NCBI GenBank assembly: GCA_963576725.1
Contig: OY755239.1
Location: 60,977,453 to 61,041,452, forward strand
DNA length: 64,000 nt
Source of the DNA: Azorinus chamasolen
Taxonomy: Eukaryota > Mollusca > Bivalvia > Cardiida > Solecurtidae
Direction: 5' to 3'
Position 1 is the stretch's first letter. Each line of letters begins with the position of its first letter. Below the pieces are notes generated by a model. It was not told the origin of the DNA and searched no databases. It worked only from the letters and a program-made list of their open reading frames with translations. Both the position numbers and the translations under genes were made by a program. Below are positions 53,761 through 64,000 of this stretch, piece after piece.

Positions 53761-54139
53761 AACATTTATGATTAACATAATTGACGTGAAACTAAAGCAT
53801 GTGTATCATATCTTAGGCACATATTGGTAAATCCCATATAAACAACAAAACATTTTATTCATCTTGCTTCCTCGCGAAGATCTAAGGCACATGGACACAC
53901 CAGTCAAAACATTGGTTTATGTATCTAGCAAGCACTTCCAAGTAGGCCAGATCCTCCTATTAGGTTTCTTCCGGTAGTATCTTGAAGGTTTATTAGGTTA
54001 GTGATAGTACTAGCCTTTTCTAAGGCATAATGATCCTATAACAATGTATTTCAATGTCCTGTCAATATGCATATGTTGATGGAATAACGGAAAAATCACC
54101 AATAGAATTATACAACTAAGAAAAATGAAAAACAGAGAA

Positions 54140-54242
54140 AAAATTGGGTTATAGGAGGATTCGAACCCACGCCAGGTCATACAAAGAGTAAACTTGAACG
54201 CTGTTTCCCAACGCCCTAGCCCATTAGGACACCGTGTCATCG
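54140..54242 (-). mobile_element. tRNA-derived SINE head or tRNA pseudogene
   Basis: On the minus strand: GTGTCCTAATGGGCTAGGGCG then GTGGGTTCGAATCCTCCTAT, with a perfect RNA polymerase III B box (GGTTCGAATCC). The spacing is longer than in a standard tRNA, so SINE is favoured. Confidence 0.55.
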
Positions 54243-54484
54243 ATATATACAGCGCTGATTTATCAATTGTATTAACTTAATCCACCGCAGTAGAAACGAG
54301 GATTAATAAGAATCAAGTCGGGAAGCAAAATTGGTGGATAAATTGTAAAAAAAGTAAAGTACCTAGTTATAGTCTACTTTCAGTCCGAATGACCGCTCAG
54401 CCGACTGTACATTTACTCCCCTGGTCATTGAGTCATTGGCCTACAATATTGAGCACTGCTAACATATGGCGCAATCATGCAGCC

Positions 54485-54660
54485 GCATCACCCGTGAGTG
54501 ACCCTCACAGGTACCCATTTTAACCCTTGAGTGGAGATGATGTGCGGGTGGGAGACACGGAAAAGCGTCTCTGAAATTTCCGGGAGGGACCGGGATTTGA
54601 ACCCCGGACCTCCGGACTGATAGTCAAGCGCGTTACCACTAGACCACCGCCACATGAAAA
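54485..54660 (-). mobile_element. tRNA-derived SINE
   Basis: Minus-strand head GTGGCGGTGGTCTAGTGGTA (A box), GGGGTTCAAATCCCGGTCC (B box), then a body with CGGAAATTTCAGAGACGCTT and GTCTCCCACCCGCAC. The T arm has one extra base and the anticodon arm does not fold, so it is not a functional tRNA. 54661-55790 has nothing recognised. Confidence 0.75.
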
Positions 54661-55789
54661 CAAAATATACACGTTTACTTTCTACTTGCATGATAGTTAG
54701 ATTAGGAAGCTCTTAAAGGGGCGGGAAATGGCATAGACCTTAATAATCTGTTCAGCTCAATCGATTTATGAGTAGGTCAATCTAAAAATAGAAACTGAGC
54801 TGACCATTACTCGAATTTTATACGGAATGCAAAATCCATTGCATTTTGTTTTGGGATAAAATAATCATGTCTATTTGAATTCAAATATGGACATTCTGGA
54901 TTCAACTGATCTTATTTTTAAAATTCAAACACATTTTCTATAAATACTTTGATATTCAAACTCCTTATTGGTTAGTGATAGTTTGACTGTCTATTTTTTA
55001 TATATTAACCCAAACTCGCGCATTTGAATAGCCCCGATTCGTCCCGTCCGGTAGACGGTGATATTCTGTTCACTATCCGAATTCAAAACTCATTGAGATA
55101 AATTGTAAACCATCACAGAATACGCCGACATACAATTCCAACACTGTGGAGAGGTCTGGTGACCTCTCCAATGATGGACGGATGAGCCACGCCCCCTATT
55201 GAGCAGACAAAGTATCTGGTATTTCACCATATCGTGACGTAGTTCTAATTTACTCATTGAACACATGTACGTGACTGAAGTAAATAAAAATACAAACATT
55301 TCAATAGGGCTAAAAAAAACTGTTGACCTGTTTTCAACTATATACAGTTATTTCCATGCATATTGCTATTACACTAATAAACCAAAACTTTACTTACATT
55401 TCAATAATATTCTCAGAATTCTTAATAAATCAGCTCTCCTACCAGTGAAAGTCCATGGAAAGCGTTCCATATAGACACGAGGGTTTCATGCCCCCGCACC
55501 GATGACTATTCTACGAGTACGGTAAACATAGACTTCGAAACAGGATCGAGTGAAATCCGCTGAAGTCAAAGGACAAGTCATAACACGTTCCCGATTGAAC
55601 GCGTTTCTCTGCAATAAAATCGACGGTGAAATATACTTAAAAAAGAAAATATTCCAAAATAGGGAATTAATATAATACTTAAACTAGCCATAAACCGCTA
55701 TTAAGATCCTCGAGTCTCAAAAGCCGTTCGTTCTGTAATTACATCGTATTGTATCCGAACTGACAAAACATTTTGTTCAGGATATATTG

Positions 55790-56340
55790 CAAGTGTACGA
55801 GTTAAGCACAACCAAACAGAACGACTCTGTATATATTGTTAGTGTAGCAAATGGGCATAAGCAAATAGAACGGCACGGTATACAGTATAAGTGTGAGAAT
55901 TAACCCTTTCCCTGTTCTACATTTATTCCAAATTTTATTACCTACTGAATATTCATGGACAAAACAGTTATAATGAAATATGAAAAGTGAAATGTTGTAG
56001 ACATTTTAGAAGGCAAACAAACAGATATATCAACTTCTATTAGCAAACAGAGCAGACCCTGATCAGACGGCTCCGTCTGATCTGGGTCTACTCTGTTTGC
56101 AAACACGTTTATATGAGAAAAGGGTTAAGCAAAACCATATCAAATGGTACAGTATACATTGTATGCGTAGGAAATAAGCAAGCAGAACGACACAGAGTGG
56201 CAATGTATACATTGTAATTGCAGAAAGTACGCAGAATCAAACAGAACGGCACAGAATACATTGAGGAAAAAGAACGGCGCTGTATGCATTGTAAGCGTAG
56301 TAAATAAGCAAACCAACTCACAGTGACACTATATACATTT
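55790..56340 (+). repeat. 60-70 bp minisatellite split by a B MITE
   Basis: Imperfect units with AAGCAAACAGAACGGCACAG and TATACATTGTAAGCGTAG before 55899 and after 56129. The family B insertion separates the two parts. Confidence 0.7.
55900..56128 (+). mobile_element. TTAA-flanked MITE, family B
   Basis: TTAACCCTTTCCCTGTTCTA and GAGAAAAGGGTTAA. The hairpin tip has lost about 10 bp (GACGGCTCCGTCTGATC); T:T mismatch kept. Confidence 0.87.
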
Positions 56341-56599
56341 TAGATAATGACTAAAAATGATTTTTTTTTTAAAATTAATCTAGGTAGGTGATTCTTGATC
56401 AAGATCTGTTATGTTTCCACATTATCTATCCTAAGGTCTCATCGGTGTTTAAGAGTTGTTGCAGAAAAACCTATCTAATCATCACTATTCGTTTGAATAT
56501 GAATATTTATAAATGCCAAGTTACTCATTGTGTTACGTTGTTTAGTTCTCACTTATCAGGACAAGGGTTAATATGTCAAGCACTGCCTGGGCTACATAT

Positions 56600-56751
56600 A
56601 TACCATGATTATGATGTTGATGTTGATGTTGACGATAATGATTGATGATTATGATCATCATCATCATTGTCGTCGTCATCACCATCATCATCAACAGCAG
56701 CAGAAACATCATCATCATCAGCAGCAGCAGCACCATCATCATCATCACCAC

Positions 56752-56795
<44 letters not shown>

Positions 56796-56812
56796 CCATC
56801 TTGATTGATAAA
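56600..56812. repeat. CAT/ATC trinucleotide microsatellite
   Basis: GATGTTGAT, then CATCATCAT runs with CAGCAG interruptions. A poly-G run follows at 56949-56959. 56830-57170 is otherwise blank. Confidence 0.95.
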
Positions 56813-57169
56813 TATTATCATAATAAATAGATTAAATTGCTATGGCAAGCACTTATTGAGATGCTTACTATCATCAAGACGATTTCGGCGAATTCTAAAA
56901 GCATGGGATCAAAACTACCCTTTCGTCCATTCGTTTTGTGTTTGTCAGGGGGGGGGGGGCATTCGCCTATAAGAATAATATCGTCATCTATTTTATAAAC
57001 TGACGCTACCTTAGGCAAACTTGTGATGATCTTTTAGACAGTTAAAATCCAGATCTTAACCAGGTCTATATTATTTGAGACTCTTATATATTATCTGGAA
57101 TAAAAATACAAGAAATAGACGAATACTATTTGGCAGCGAAAGGGCTGCGTCCCGAAAACATGGCAAGCT

Positions 57170-57300
57170 AGAAATGAGATGTAGGTGGCTCTTATGAACA
57201 TAAAAAACGTTCTGTATGGCTTTCACACTGCATTAAGATGTCGACTGTCTTTAAGACAGATACTGATAGTTATTGAGTGTTCGATAAGCGATCGTTTACC
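57170..57300. mobile_element. E-type MITE fragment
   Basis: GTAGGTGGCTCTTATGAAC, GTTCTGTATGGCTTTCACACTG and GATAGTTATTGAGTGTTCGAT match the right half of an E3/E4 element. Confidence 0.5.
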
Positions 57301-57369
57301 GCTGGTCCATTTCTTTTCAATACAGCAAAACCTTCCATGCAACAGGTACTTACAAAGTCGATTTCTAGA

Positions 57370-58000
57370 CAGGTGGTAGCTTAATGCAGAATGGCTGCAA
57401 ACACCTAAACATAGCCCTTAGTGTAGGCTGCATGCAAATCCTAAACATAATCCATAAGGAAAGATAAATGCAGAAACCTACACATAGCCCTTAATGCAGG
57501 GTGTATGTAGAAACCCAAACATAGTCCACAATGCAGGATGAATGCAGCAATCCAAAACATCGTCTACAATGCAGAAACACACTATCTGGTGCAGGATGAA
57601 AGCAGAAATGCATACAAACGTACACGATTCTTGAAAGCAGAAACCCACACATAGCTCATAATGCAGAATGAATGCAGAAACGCACGCGTAACTCTTAATG
57701 CAAATGAATACAGAAACCCACACAAATAGCTCTTAACCCTTCACTTGCTGAATTTTAAAATACATTTCTCCTTCTTTACCCTGTTGTATAATTACATATA
57801 TCTTCACTGTGTGCAAGTATTTCGCAGTACAATCACCGCTGTGGAGTGCACTGGTTGCACAATCAACTTGTAAATAGTGCAGACCCTGATGAGACAGCTC
57901 CTGCAGGAGCTGTCTCATCTGCGTCTTCACTATTTACAGGATAGCTCTCATTGCAGGGTGAATGCAGAAAGCAGCACCTACCCTTTATGTACGTTGTCCT
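57370..58000. repeat. About 40-bp minisatellite seeded by an E-type arm
   Basis: Starts with an E-type arm (CAGGTGGTAGCTTAATGC) and continues as repeats of AATGCAGAAACCCACACATAG and CTCTTAATGCAGGATG. A truncated family A MITE interrupts it at 57733-57940. Confidence 0.75.
57733..57940 (-). mobile_element. Family A MITE (copy 8), right end lost
   Basis: TTAACCCTTCACTTGCTGAA at the left; the copy ends at TTCACTATTTACAGG, and the minisatellite resumes with ATAGCTCTCATTGCAGG. T:T mismatch kept. Confidence 0.88.
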
Positions 58001-58040
58001 TTAAGCATGTGCTTTGAAAACATACGTCCGTGTTTATTCA

Positions 58041-58230
58041 TTAACCCTTTAGGTGCCAAATTTCTAGTCGTCGTCTGCAATCCAAGTTTTGTTAAATCAT
58101 TCGGTACAGTAAGGAAATGAGATAAATAAATGAAATTTCAAAAGGAATAAAGCACATATATAGAAATAGAGAATGAGACAAAAAGTGAAGTCCCTGATCA
58201 GACGCCGCCTTGAAAAGCGCATCTATAACC
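58041..58230 (-). mobile_element. Family I MITE, truncated
   Basis: TTAACCCTTTAGGTGCCAAA, CGTCGTCTGCAATCCAAGTT, GAAATGAGATAAATAAATG and AAAAGTGAAGTCCCTGATCA, then half the hairpin (GACGCCGCCTTGAAAAGCGC). Confidence 0.78.
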
Positions 58231-58419
58231 CTTTTCATGAAAAGTGTACATGTATATACAGACGTCTGCTATATGTAGAATGATAATGATGTGGGAAATT
58301 CTGTATGCTGAATTTTAGATCTAGACTTGTAGCTCTAGACTAAGATCTAGAGTTCTCTAGATAGCTAAATCTTTAAAATCTACACCCTTATGAGCGGTGT
58401 CGGTAGAGAGGTTATAAAC

Positions 58420-58615
58420 AGTTGTACCTGTCTTAAATGACCATTTAAAGAGGTACGCATCTGGGTCTTTGAGACAAGTGATAGCTTAAAGCAGATCGAA
58501 AGTAATACAGAAAGCTCAAATTACTTTTGACCTGTTTTTAGCAGCCTCCTACTTTTTAAGAAACCAAAGTTCAATGTTTAATGTTAGCTGAAGACTGTTT
58601 CTACTGTACTGTATA
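58420..58615. mobile_element. E-type MITE, diverged
   Basis: AGTGATAGCTTAAAGCAGATCG, AAAGCTCAAATTACTTTTGAC and TTTCTACTGTACTGTATAAT; E-like inner arms with strongly worn ends. Confidence 0.5.
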
Positions 58616-58652
58616 ATCTAACAATATTGCAGCATAATCACTTTATCACGAA

Positions 58653-58882
58653 TTAACCCATTCCCTCATATTGTTGCCTTTTAGTGCCTCTGTTAAAGTC
58701 GTTTTTTAAAACCATTGTGATAAATACAGCTTTTTCTCCATTTGAGCAAATGCTTTATTTATCACAATGGTTTCAAAACTATAAAATTCTAATTGGTTTC
58801 CTTTTCTCTAGTAAAGGTTCCCTTTTGGTAGATTTATTCAAAGAGGTTGGGTCTAAAAATAGGCCAGGAGGGAATGAGTTAA
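58653..58882 (+). mobile_element. TTAA-flanked MITE, family D
   Basis: TTAACCCATTCCCTCATATT at the left, GGAGGGAATGAGTTAA at the right; hairpin tip worn (TTTTTCTCCATTTGAGCAAA). Confidence 0.85.
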
Positions 58883-58944
58883 GACCGTACTACAAGGCAA
58901 TACTGGTGATATATATTACAGACGTCGTTTGTGTCTGAATTAGA

Positions 58945-59187
58945 TTAACCCTTCGCTTGCTGAATTTTAAAATACATGTCTCCTTCTTTACCCATATGTA
59001 TAATTACATATATCTTTACTGTGTACAAGTATTTCGCTGTGCAAACACTGCTGTGGAGTACACTGGTTGCACAATCAACTTGTAAATAGTGCAGACCCTG
59101 ATGAGACAGCTCCTGCAGGAGCTGTCTCATGTGGGTCTTCACTATTTACAGGTAGGTATATTGACGTAATTGCAAACGAATGGTTAA
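58945..59187 (-). mobile_element. TTAA-flanked MITE, family A (copy 9)
   Basis: TTAACCCTTCGCTTGCTGAA at the left, AACGAATGGTTAA at the right. Complete hairpin. 59188-59598 is unremarkable. Confidence 0.9.
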
Positions 59188-59598
59188 CCTTTGGAATACA
59201 GAAATTGAGTTCACTTGCATCTGCAAACAATATAGGACCAGATAAAAGGTTTCCAAGAGGAGCCCCCGCTGGTCTGATTCCGCACTATACTTTATTCATA
59301 ATGAACTCAGCAAATTCTGCAGTTCTGTATCAAAGGAAATGGACCGTTGAACAATGTTGGAACGTTCCATACGGAAGTTCGGTATTCAATGAGTCATATA
59401 TAGTTCGTGTATGACTTTGAAAAGCGGCTGACTGGCAAATATAGTTTACCCTTGTTGATAAGAACCGACGAATCAGAATGGGTATTATATATATATATTG
59501 TCCTGGTGCCAATAATTCATATCAGATAAGACCACTGAGCTTCCGCATTTGTTAAAGATTATTTACTGTTACGCCTGGTCTACAGAAGACGTTATATA

Positions 59599-59848
59599 TT
59601 AACACGTTTAGTCATATAAACGCTTTTCATGCATTTGCAAACAGAGCAGACCCAGATCAGACAGCTCCTGTAGGAGTCATCTGATTATGAACTGCTCTGT
59701 TACATATGAAATTGTAATAGAAATGACTCTACAAGTTCTGCCAATACCAAAATACCAAAACAGCCTTTGTATATTATAAAACATTCAGCAAATATTGATA
59801 ATGTCGTTGTTTCTTGCATGAACAAGTATGCAAAAAGGAAAGGGTTAA
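59599..59848 (-). mobile_element. TTAA-flanked MITE, family B
   Basis: TTAACACGTTTAGTCATATA at the left, AAAAGGAAAGGGTTAA at the right. Hairpin CAGACCCAGATCAGACAGC with tip CTCCTGTAGGAG; the outer right arm is worn. Confidence 0.82.
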
Positions 59849-59880
59849 GTGGTGCATAATGTATTCTAGTAATGGAAGAA

Positions 59881-60069
59881 GAGCACCAGATAAGATACTT
59901 CGATTTAAACATTTTCAAGCATAGCTCCTTTATTTCTCCACCAACCCCTATACTGTGTCCACTCTTTAGAATCGTCTCTTCGAGACGATTCCAAAAAGTG
60001 GTCACAATATAGGGGTTTGGTGGAGGAATAGCGATTTTAGTATTTAGGTACGCATCGTTATCTGTAGCT
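59881..60069. mobile_element. Family G1 element
   Basis: GAGCACCAGATAAGATACTTC at the left, TACGCATCGTTATCTGTAGC at the right; hairpin CCACTCTTTAGAATCGTCTC with tip TTCGA. Confidence 0.8.
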
Positions 60070-60104
60070 CTGCCAGGAGTAATGATTTGCCTGCTTCTGT
60101 ATAC

Positions 60105-60236
60105 CGATATACAAACCTCTAGCAGGAGCTTTCTGTATAGTTTTCATCCTGCATTAAGCTACCACCTGCCGTTAAACCCCAGACTTAGACATCTATCTTC
60201 TTGGTGGTCTCTTCAGAGGGTGTTTACTCTATGGTA
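60105..60236. mobile_element. E2 fragment (right half)
   Basis: CTAGCAGGAGCTTTCTGTAT, CCTGCATTAAGCTACCACC and TTCAGAGGGTGTTTACTCTA. 60237-60655 shows nothing. Confidence 0.65.
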
Positions 60237-60657
60237 TCCATACCACATACCCTTAGAAGTAGAACAGAGCGCTCAACAGTTTTGGACTGTGCCGACTGCA
60301 GTTTAATCTAATATGTCACGTTTTTTGGCTTTTCATTATAAAAATTGAACACCACATAAGCCGGTACTAGGGGACTTGAGTAGTGTCGCGGTGTTCGTGC
60401 GACGGCCATAAACAGTTGACCCGCACGTCATTCTCTTTGCTGGTCCTTCAAAACCATCATTTTCAATGCCTTTAGCTACGGAAATTGAAAACCGCTTAAG
60501 CCGATGCTGGGGAGGAGAGGTGTTGCACTCCTAGTAAACAACTCAATACAAACTGAGTCTGCAATTGCTACTTTTGGCTTTCGACGGATCTCCTACTCAT
60601 AGATAAGAGAATCGGCTACAAAAAAACCCAGATGCTCAATTTAAGAAAAAAGAACAC

Positions 60658-60659
60658 CC

Positions 60660-60721
<62 letters not shown>

Positions 60722-60904
60722 ACTTTCACTTGAAATTTGACAACTAAAACGAGTCCATTGTTTGTATTGGCGGAACCGTCTGATCAGGGTCTGCTCTGTT
60801 TGCGTTTGCTTGTGAAATTATAATCATGCCAAACCTATTTCACCAGTGTACATGTATCTACCATCATATTGCCACATTTTATACTCTCACACTTTGGCAG
60901 ACAC

Positions 60905-61002
<98 letters not shown>

Positions 61003-61116
61003 AAGACCTATCTCTCTTCTCTCTCTTTCTCTCTCTCTCCTCTCTCTCCCATCCTCCCTCCCTCTCTCCCTCTCTATAAACCTCTCTCTTCTCTCTATCT
61101 TTCTCTCTCTCCCTCG

Positions 61117-61201
<85 letters not shown>

Positions 61202-61205
61202 CCCC
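60658..61205. repeat. CT microsatellites (three blocks)
   Basis: CT-rich blocks at 60658-60725, 60904-61002 and 61003-61200 separated by short unique sequence. A family B hairpin piece (CGTCTGATCAGGGTCTGCTC) lies at 60775-60802. CACTTGAAATTTGACA occurs after both the first and the last block. Confidence 0.93.
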
Positions 61206-61427
61206 CCCAAATAACATCACTTGAAATTTGACAGACAAGTTCATGCCAAACCTTTCATACCAATTTCACCAGTATACATGTACAATGTATCTACCAACAT
61301 ATTGCCACATTTTACACTCTCACGTTTTAGCAGACATCATGTAGCTCTCATATTTAACCATTTTCCGAAACCAGGCAAGCTAAATTAAATCAACTGAAAG
61401 AAAGTTATATTATCACCATTCACTGGT

Positions 61428-61673
61428 TTAACCGTTTCGCCGCCAATGTCGCAAAAATGCACTACGACAAATAGTGCCGTTCCAGATCACACGCCGCCTT
61501 TTCAAGGCGGCGTCTGATCAGGGACTTCACTTTTTGTCTCAATCTCTAGTTGTAGATATATGGTTTATTCCTTTGAATTCTGTATTCATTTATCTCATTT
61601 CCTTATTTTACCGTATGATTTAACACAATTGGGTTGCAGACGACAATTAGAAATTTGGTGCCGAAAGAGTTAA
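61428..61673 (+). mobile_element. TTAA-flanked MITE, family I (complete)
   Basis: TTAACCGTTTCGCCGCCAAT at the left, GGTGCCGAAAGAGTTAA at the right. Hairpin GATCACACGCCGCCTT and AAGGCGGCGTCTGATCAGGG, with the A:A mismatch at CCAGATC. Confidence 0.87.
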
Positions 61674-61859
61674 TCGATGACTGGTCTGGGTAAACGCGCT
61701 TAACTCGTTCCCTGCCAAATATTGACGTCTGTTGTCAATATTGTCGTCTGCTACAGTTAGACCAACTTATTTTGGAACAAAACATGACCTACTGTAATGT
61801 AAACAAAACGAAGCGACTACAGCGCTTCTTTATTTTTAAAAGCCTTAGCAAGCCTCACT

Positions 61860-62180
61860 TTTTCAACATAGTTGTCTTGGTGCAATGGATATGTATCTGG
61901 ACTTGCATGTGGCGGTCTTGAGTTCGATTCTTACAAGTGACTAATATTTTTTTCATTAAAATACTGTCCGTACAAAACAATAGATATTAATAACATGTAA
62001 TAATTATAAACAAAATATTAACATATAATTGAAAAAGAATAAAATTAAAATGAAAATTACAAATAGTAAATCAGTTTTTAAAGAAAAAAAAGTAAACTGC
62101 ATAGCTTGAGATTCGAACCCACGGCCCCTGCTTGCAAGACTAGGTACATATCCATTAGACCAAAGCCCAGTACATAATAT
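61860..62180 (+). mobile_element. tRNA-derived SINE, possibly two-headed
   Basis: Plus-strand head GTCTTGGTGCAATGGATATG and GGTCTTGAGTTCGATTCTTAC (61878-61945), AT-rich body to 62090, then an inverted tRNA-like unit GAGATTCGAACCCACGGCCC ... CATTAGACCAAAGCCC (62108-62170). The body and first head match 15480-15760 in reverse. Confidence 0.65.
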
Positions 62181-62344
62181 GTGTCGAGTTACTAAAGTGT
62201 GGTGTCTGGCCTTGTACGTTTGTGCTGTTATGTAAACAACAAAATAACAACAAGTCTCAATATAGCGTGGTTTACCTGTACAATATTCGTTTGTTTAATC
62301 CCACCCCTTTTCCTGCCGTTCTTCTCTTACCATATTAACAAACA

Positions 62345-62420
62345 GATTTGAACACAGTGGAGACACCGAATTATAGGTCTCTCACCTGGATCTACACTAT
62401 TTGCATAGGTAATTACGGAT
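62345..62420. mobile_element. Family C/H-like hairpin remnant
   Basis: AACAAACAGATTTGAACACAG, TCTCACCTGGATCTACACTA and TTTGCATAGGTAATTACGG. Confidence 0.45.
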
Positions 62421-62441
62421 GCATCACTGCCTGCTACAGAG

Positions 62442-62865
62442 TTAACCCTTTCCTTCATATAAATGCTTTTCACGCGTCCTATATGAGCCATGTGATCTGG
62501 GTCTACTCTGTTTGCTTATGAAATTATAATAAATCTGACTCTACGATTCCCACCAATAACAAAAAAAAACATTTGTACATATGCCACCATAAAACATTAG
62601 CTAATAAATATTCATGATGTCATTGTTTCTTACATGCATATTCAACAGATAATACAGTAAAACCTCGATTATTCGAATTTTCGTTATAAACGAATTTAGA
62701 CCCTTTTAGGCAGGTGGCTGCTTAATGCATGGTGAAAGTCATGCAGAAAGCTCCTAGAGGAGCTTTCTGCATGACTTTCACCATGCATTAAGCTGCCACC
62801 TGTCTTAAAAATCGATAATAATACGTATTTTAGTGTTCGGATAATCGAGGTTTTACTGTAGTTAA
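62442..62865 (-). mobile_element. Family B MITE with nested E3
   Basis: TTAACCCTTTCCTTCATATA at the left; the hairpin is reduced to GAGCCATGTGATCTGGGTC; the right end is interrupted at AACAGATAA by an E3 element, and TTAA appears at 62862-62865 after it. Confidence 0.7.
62653..62860. mobile_element. TA-flanked MITE, family E3 (reference copy)
   Basis: TACAGTAAAACCTCGATTAT at the left, ATAATCGAGGTTTTACTGTA at the right; inner arms GGCAGGTGGCTGCTTAATGC and tip AAAGCTCCTAGAGGAGCTTT, all complete. Flanking TA is duplicated. Confidence 0.92.
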
Positions 62866-63383
62866 ACTCAGCACTGCATGGGTAAACGGTCGCTTCCTCT
62901 TGCTACTTTTCAACTAAAACGAGTCCATTGTTTGTTTGTATTGTCGGAGCCGTCTGATCAGGGATCTGCTCTGTTTGCTTGTGAAATTATAATAAATCTG
63001 CTTCTTTTCAACAAAAACGAGTCCATTATTCATTTGTTTGTTTGCATTGGGGGTGTGTGTCTCTTTAACAGTATATCATTCAGTTTGCGACTTTCAGCTA
63101 GAGGAAGAATGTTTCTTCACACACGGAACACATTGAAGCGTTCAGTGCACAGCTGGACACTCGGGTAAAACCCCTACCCTACTCCAAGCATTGAACAAGA
63201 AAGAAGATTAAAAAATCAATATCCTGACCAGGGAAAACCCTGAAACCATTTTCAATATGTCATGAGTGGGGAATGTGGTTGTGATATAATCCGTTAGGAT
63301 TGTTATATGTAACGAGGAATTCCTTACGGTCTTTTCGTAGAACCAATTGGGAGTTTTTATAAACCCTGCGCTGATAAGCATTC

Positions 63384-63597
63384 TTAACTTGTAGTCTGCT
63401 GGAAAAATTACTTGTACAGAATTTTCCACCTACTACATTTTCAAATGTCAAGCTATAATCAATGTGTCTACCAAAATTCAATCACGGTATCAAACAGTTT
63501 GGATCCAGATGATACGCCGAGTTACTCGGCGTCTCATCTTGATCCAAACTGTTTGCATAGGTATTCACCCATCCGCCCATAGCAGGCTAAAAGTTAA
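63384..63597 (-). mobile_element. TTAA-flanked MITE, family C
   Basis: TTAACTTGTAGTCTGC at the left, GCAGGCTAAAAGTTAA at the right; hairpin tip GCCGAGTTACTCGGC. Its right TTAA is shared with the next C element. 63000-63383 shows nothing. Confidence 0.86.
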
Positions 63598-63790
63598 TAT
63601 TTAGCCTGCTGTCGGCGGATACATGATTACCGTTGCAAGCAGTTTGGATCCAGATAAGACGTGGAGTAATTCGATTTTTCATCAGGATCCTAACTGTTTG
63701 ACACCTTTCTTGTATGTTGGTAGATAAAACTGATTATACATGTAACTTTCATTTGTAAAATGTAGTGGGTGAAAAATTGTGTAAAAATAA
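63594..63790 (+). mobile_element. Family C MITE, head-to-head with previous
   Basis: TTAATATTTAGCCTGCTGTC, AGCAGTTTGGATCCAGATAA and TTTTTCATCAGGATCC, then TAGTGGGTGAAAAATTGTG. The right TTAA end is not clear. 63791-64000 shows nothing except a partial CGTCCCTATAACGAC E1-like end at 63966-63982. Confidence 0.72.
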
Positions 63791-64000
63791 TAAGAACGAA
63801 ACGCCTAAATCGAGGAAAGGTAGGGAAAAACCCTGTATATCATATCCAAATATAGCTTATACATTTATGATTAAATATTATCTGAAAAGTAGTACATGTA
63901 TATATATATGATTAGATCGATAATGCCAGAACTGCTGAATAAATGTGATTGAATAATATGGTAAAACGTCCCTATAACGACTTCTCATTGAAACAAATGG

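Noticed and set aside
54590..54660. Functional tRNA gene on the minus strand
   Set aside because: A and B boxes are good but the anticodon arm does not fold and the T arm has an extra base; the attached body shows it is a SINE.

Overview
This is animal nuclear DNA, most likely from a bivalve mollusc. That placement is inference: it rests on an invertebrate-type dual oxidase, very long introns and a dense load of short palindromic DNA-transposon families that I associate with clam and mussel genomes. No bacterial, organelle or complete viral genome features are present.

The one host gene I can support lies on the minus strand and has not been assembled by the open reading frames because it is split into small exons. 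Four exons with consensus splice sites and matching phases encode about 171 N-terminal residues of a dual oxidase (DUOX): a signal peptide (exon 1, 43315-43381), the start of the peroxidase-like domain (exon 2, 13143-13232; exon 3, 5781-5942; exon 4, 2555-2748), with the rest of the gene beyond the left edge. Intron 1 is about 30 kb, intron 2 about 7.2 kb and intron 3 about 3.0 kb. A TATA box lies at 43458-43464. The window is therefore the 5' part of a DUOX locus plus about 20 kb upstream.

Almost everything else is repetitive. There are (i) several families of 200-300 bp elements flanked by TTAA with CCC-starting termini (families A, B, C, D, F, H, I, J here), the pattern of non-autonomous piggyBac-type transposons; (ii) TA-flanked elements with CAGTAAAACC-like ends (E1-E4) and CAGTGTTCCCTC-like ends (G2), resembling pogo/Tc1-mariner MITEs; (iii) tandem arrays, including one that fills DUOX intron 3; (iv) a 1.76-kb palindrome at 30724-32475; (v) a 677-bp element with 27-bp terminal inverted repeats and a TTAT duplication; (vi) tRNA-derived SINEs; (vii) long CT, CTGT, TTCA, GATA and CAT microsatellites.

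Upstream of the DUOX promoter (46690-49209, plus strand) is a broken Polinton/Maverick-type element: integrase N-terminus, integrase core, chromodomain and capsid-region fragments, interrupted by one repeat and by a family A MITE.

The most unusual pattern is in the central hairpins of the TTAA families. Families A, B, C and I, which differ in their outer arms, keep the same single A:A (or T:T) mismatch at the same place in an otherwise nearly perfect palindrome (one arm CCAGATSAGAC, the other CCTGATSAGAC), and A and B share a second asymmetry seven bases further out. Similar CTCC-NN-GGAG hairpin tips also occur in TA-flanked families, and family F has TTAA ends around an E-type core, which suggests hairpin modules are exchanged between transposon classes.
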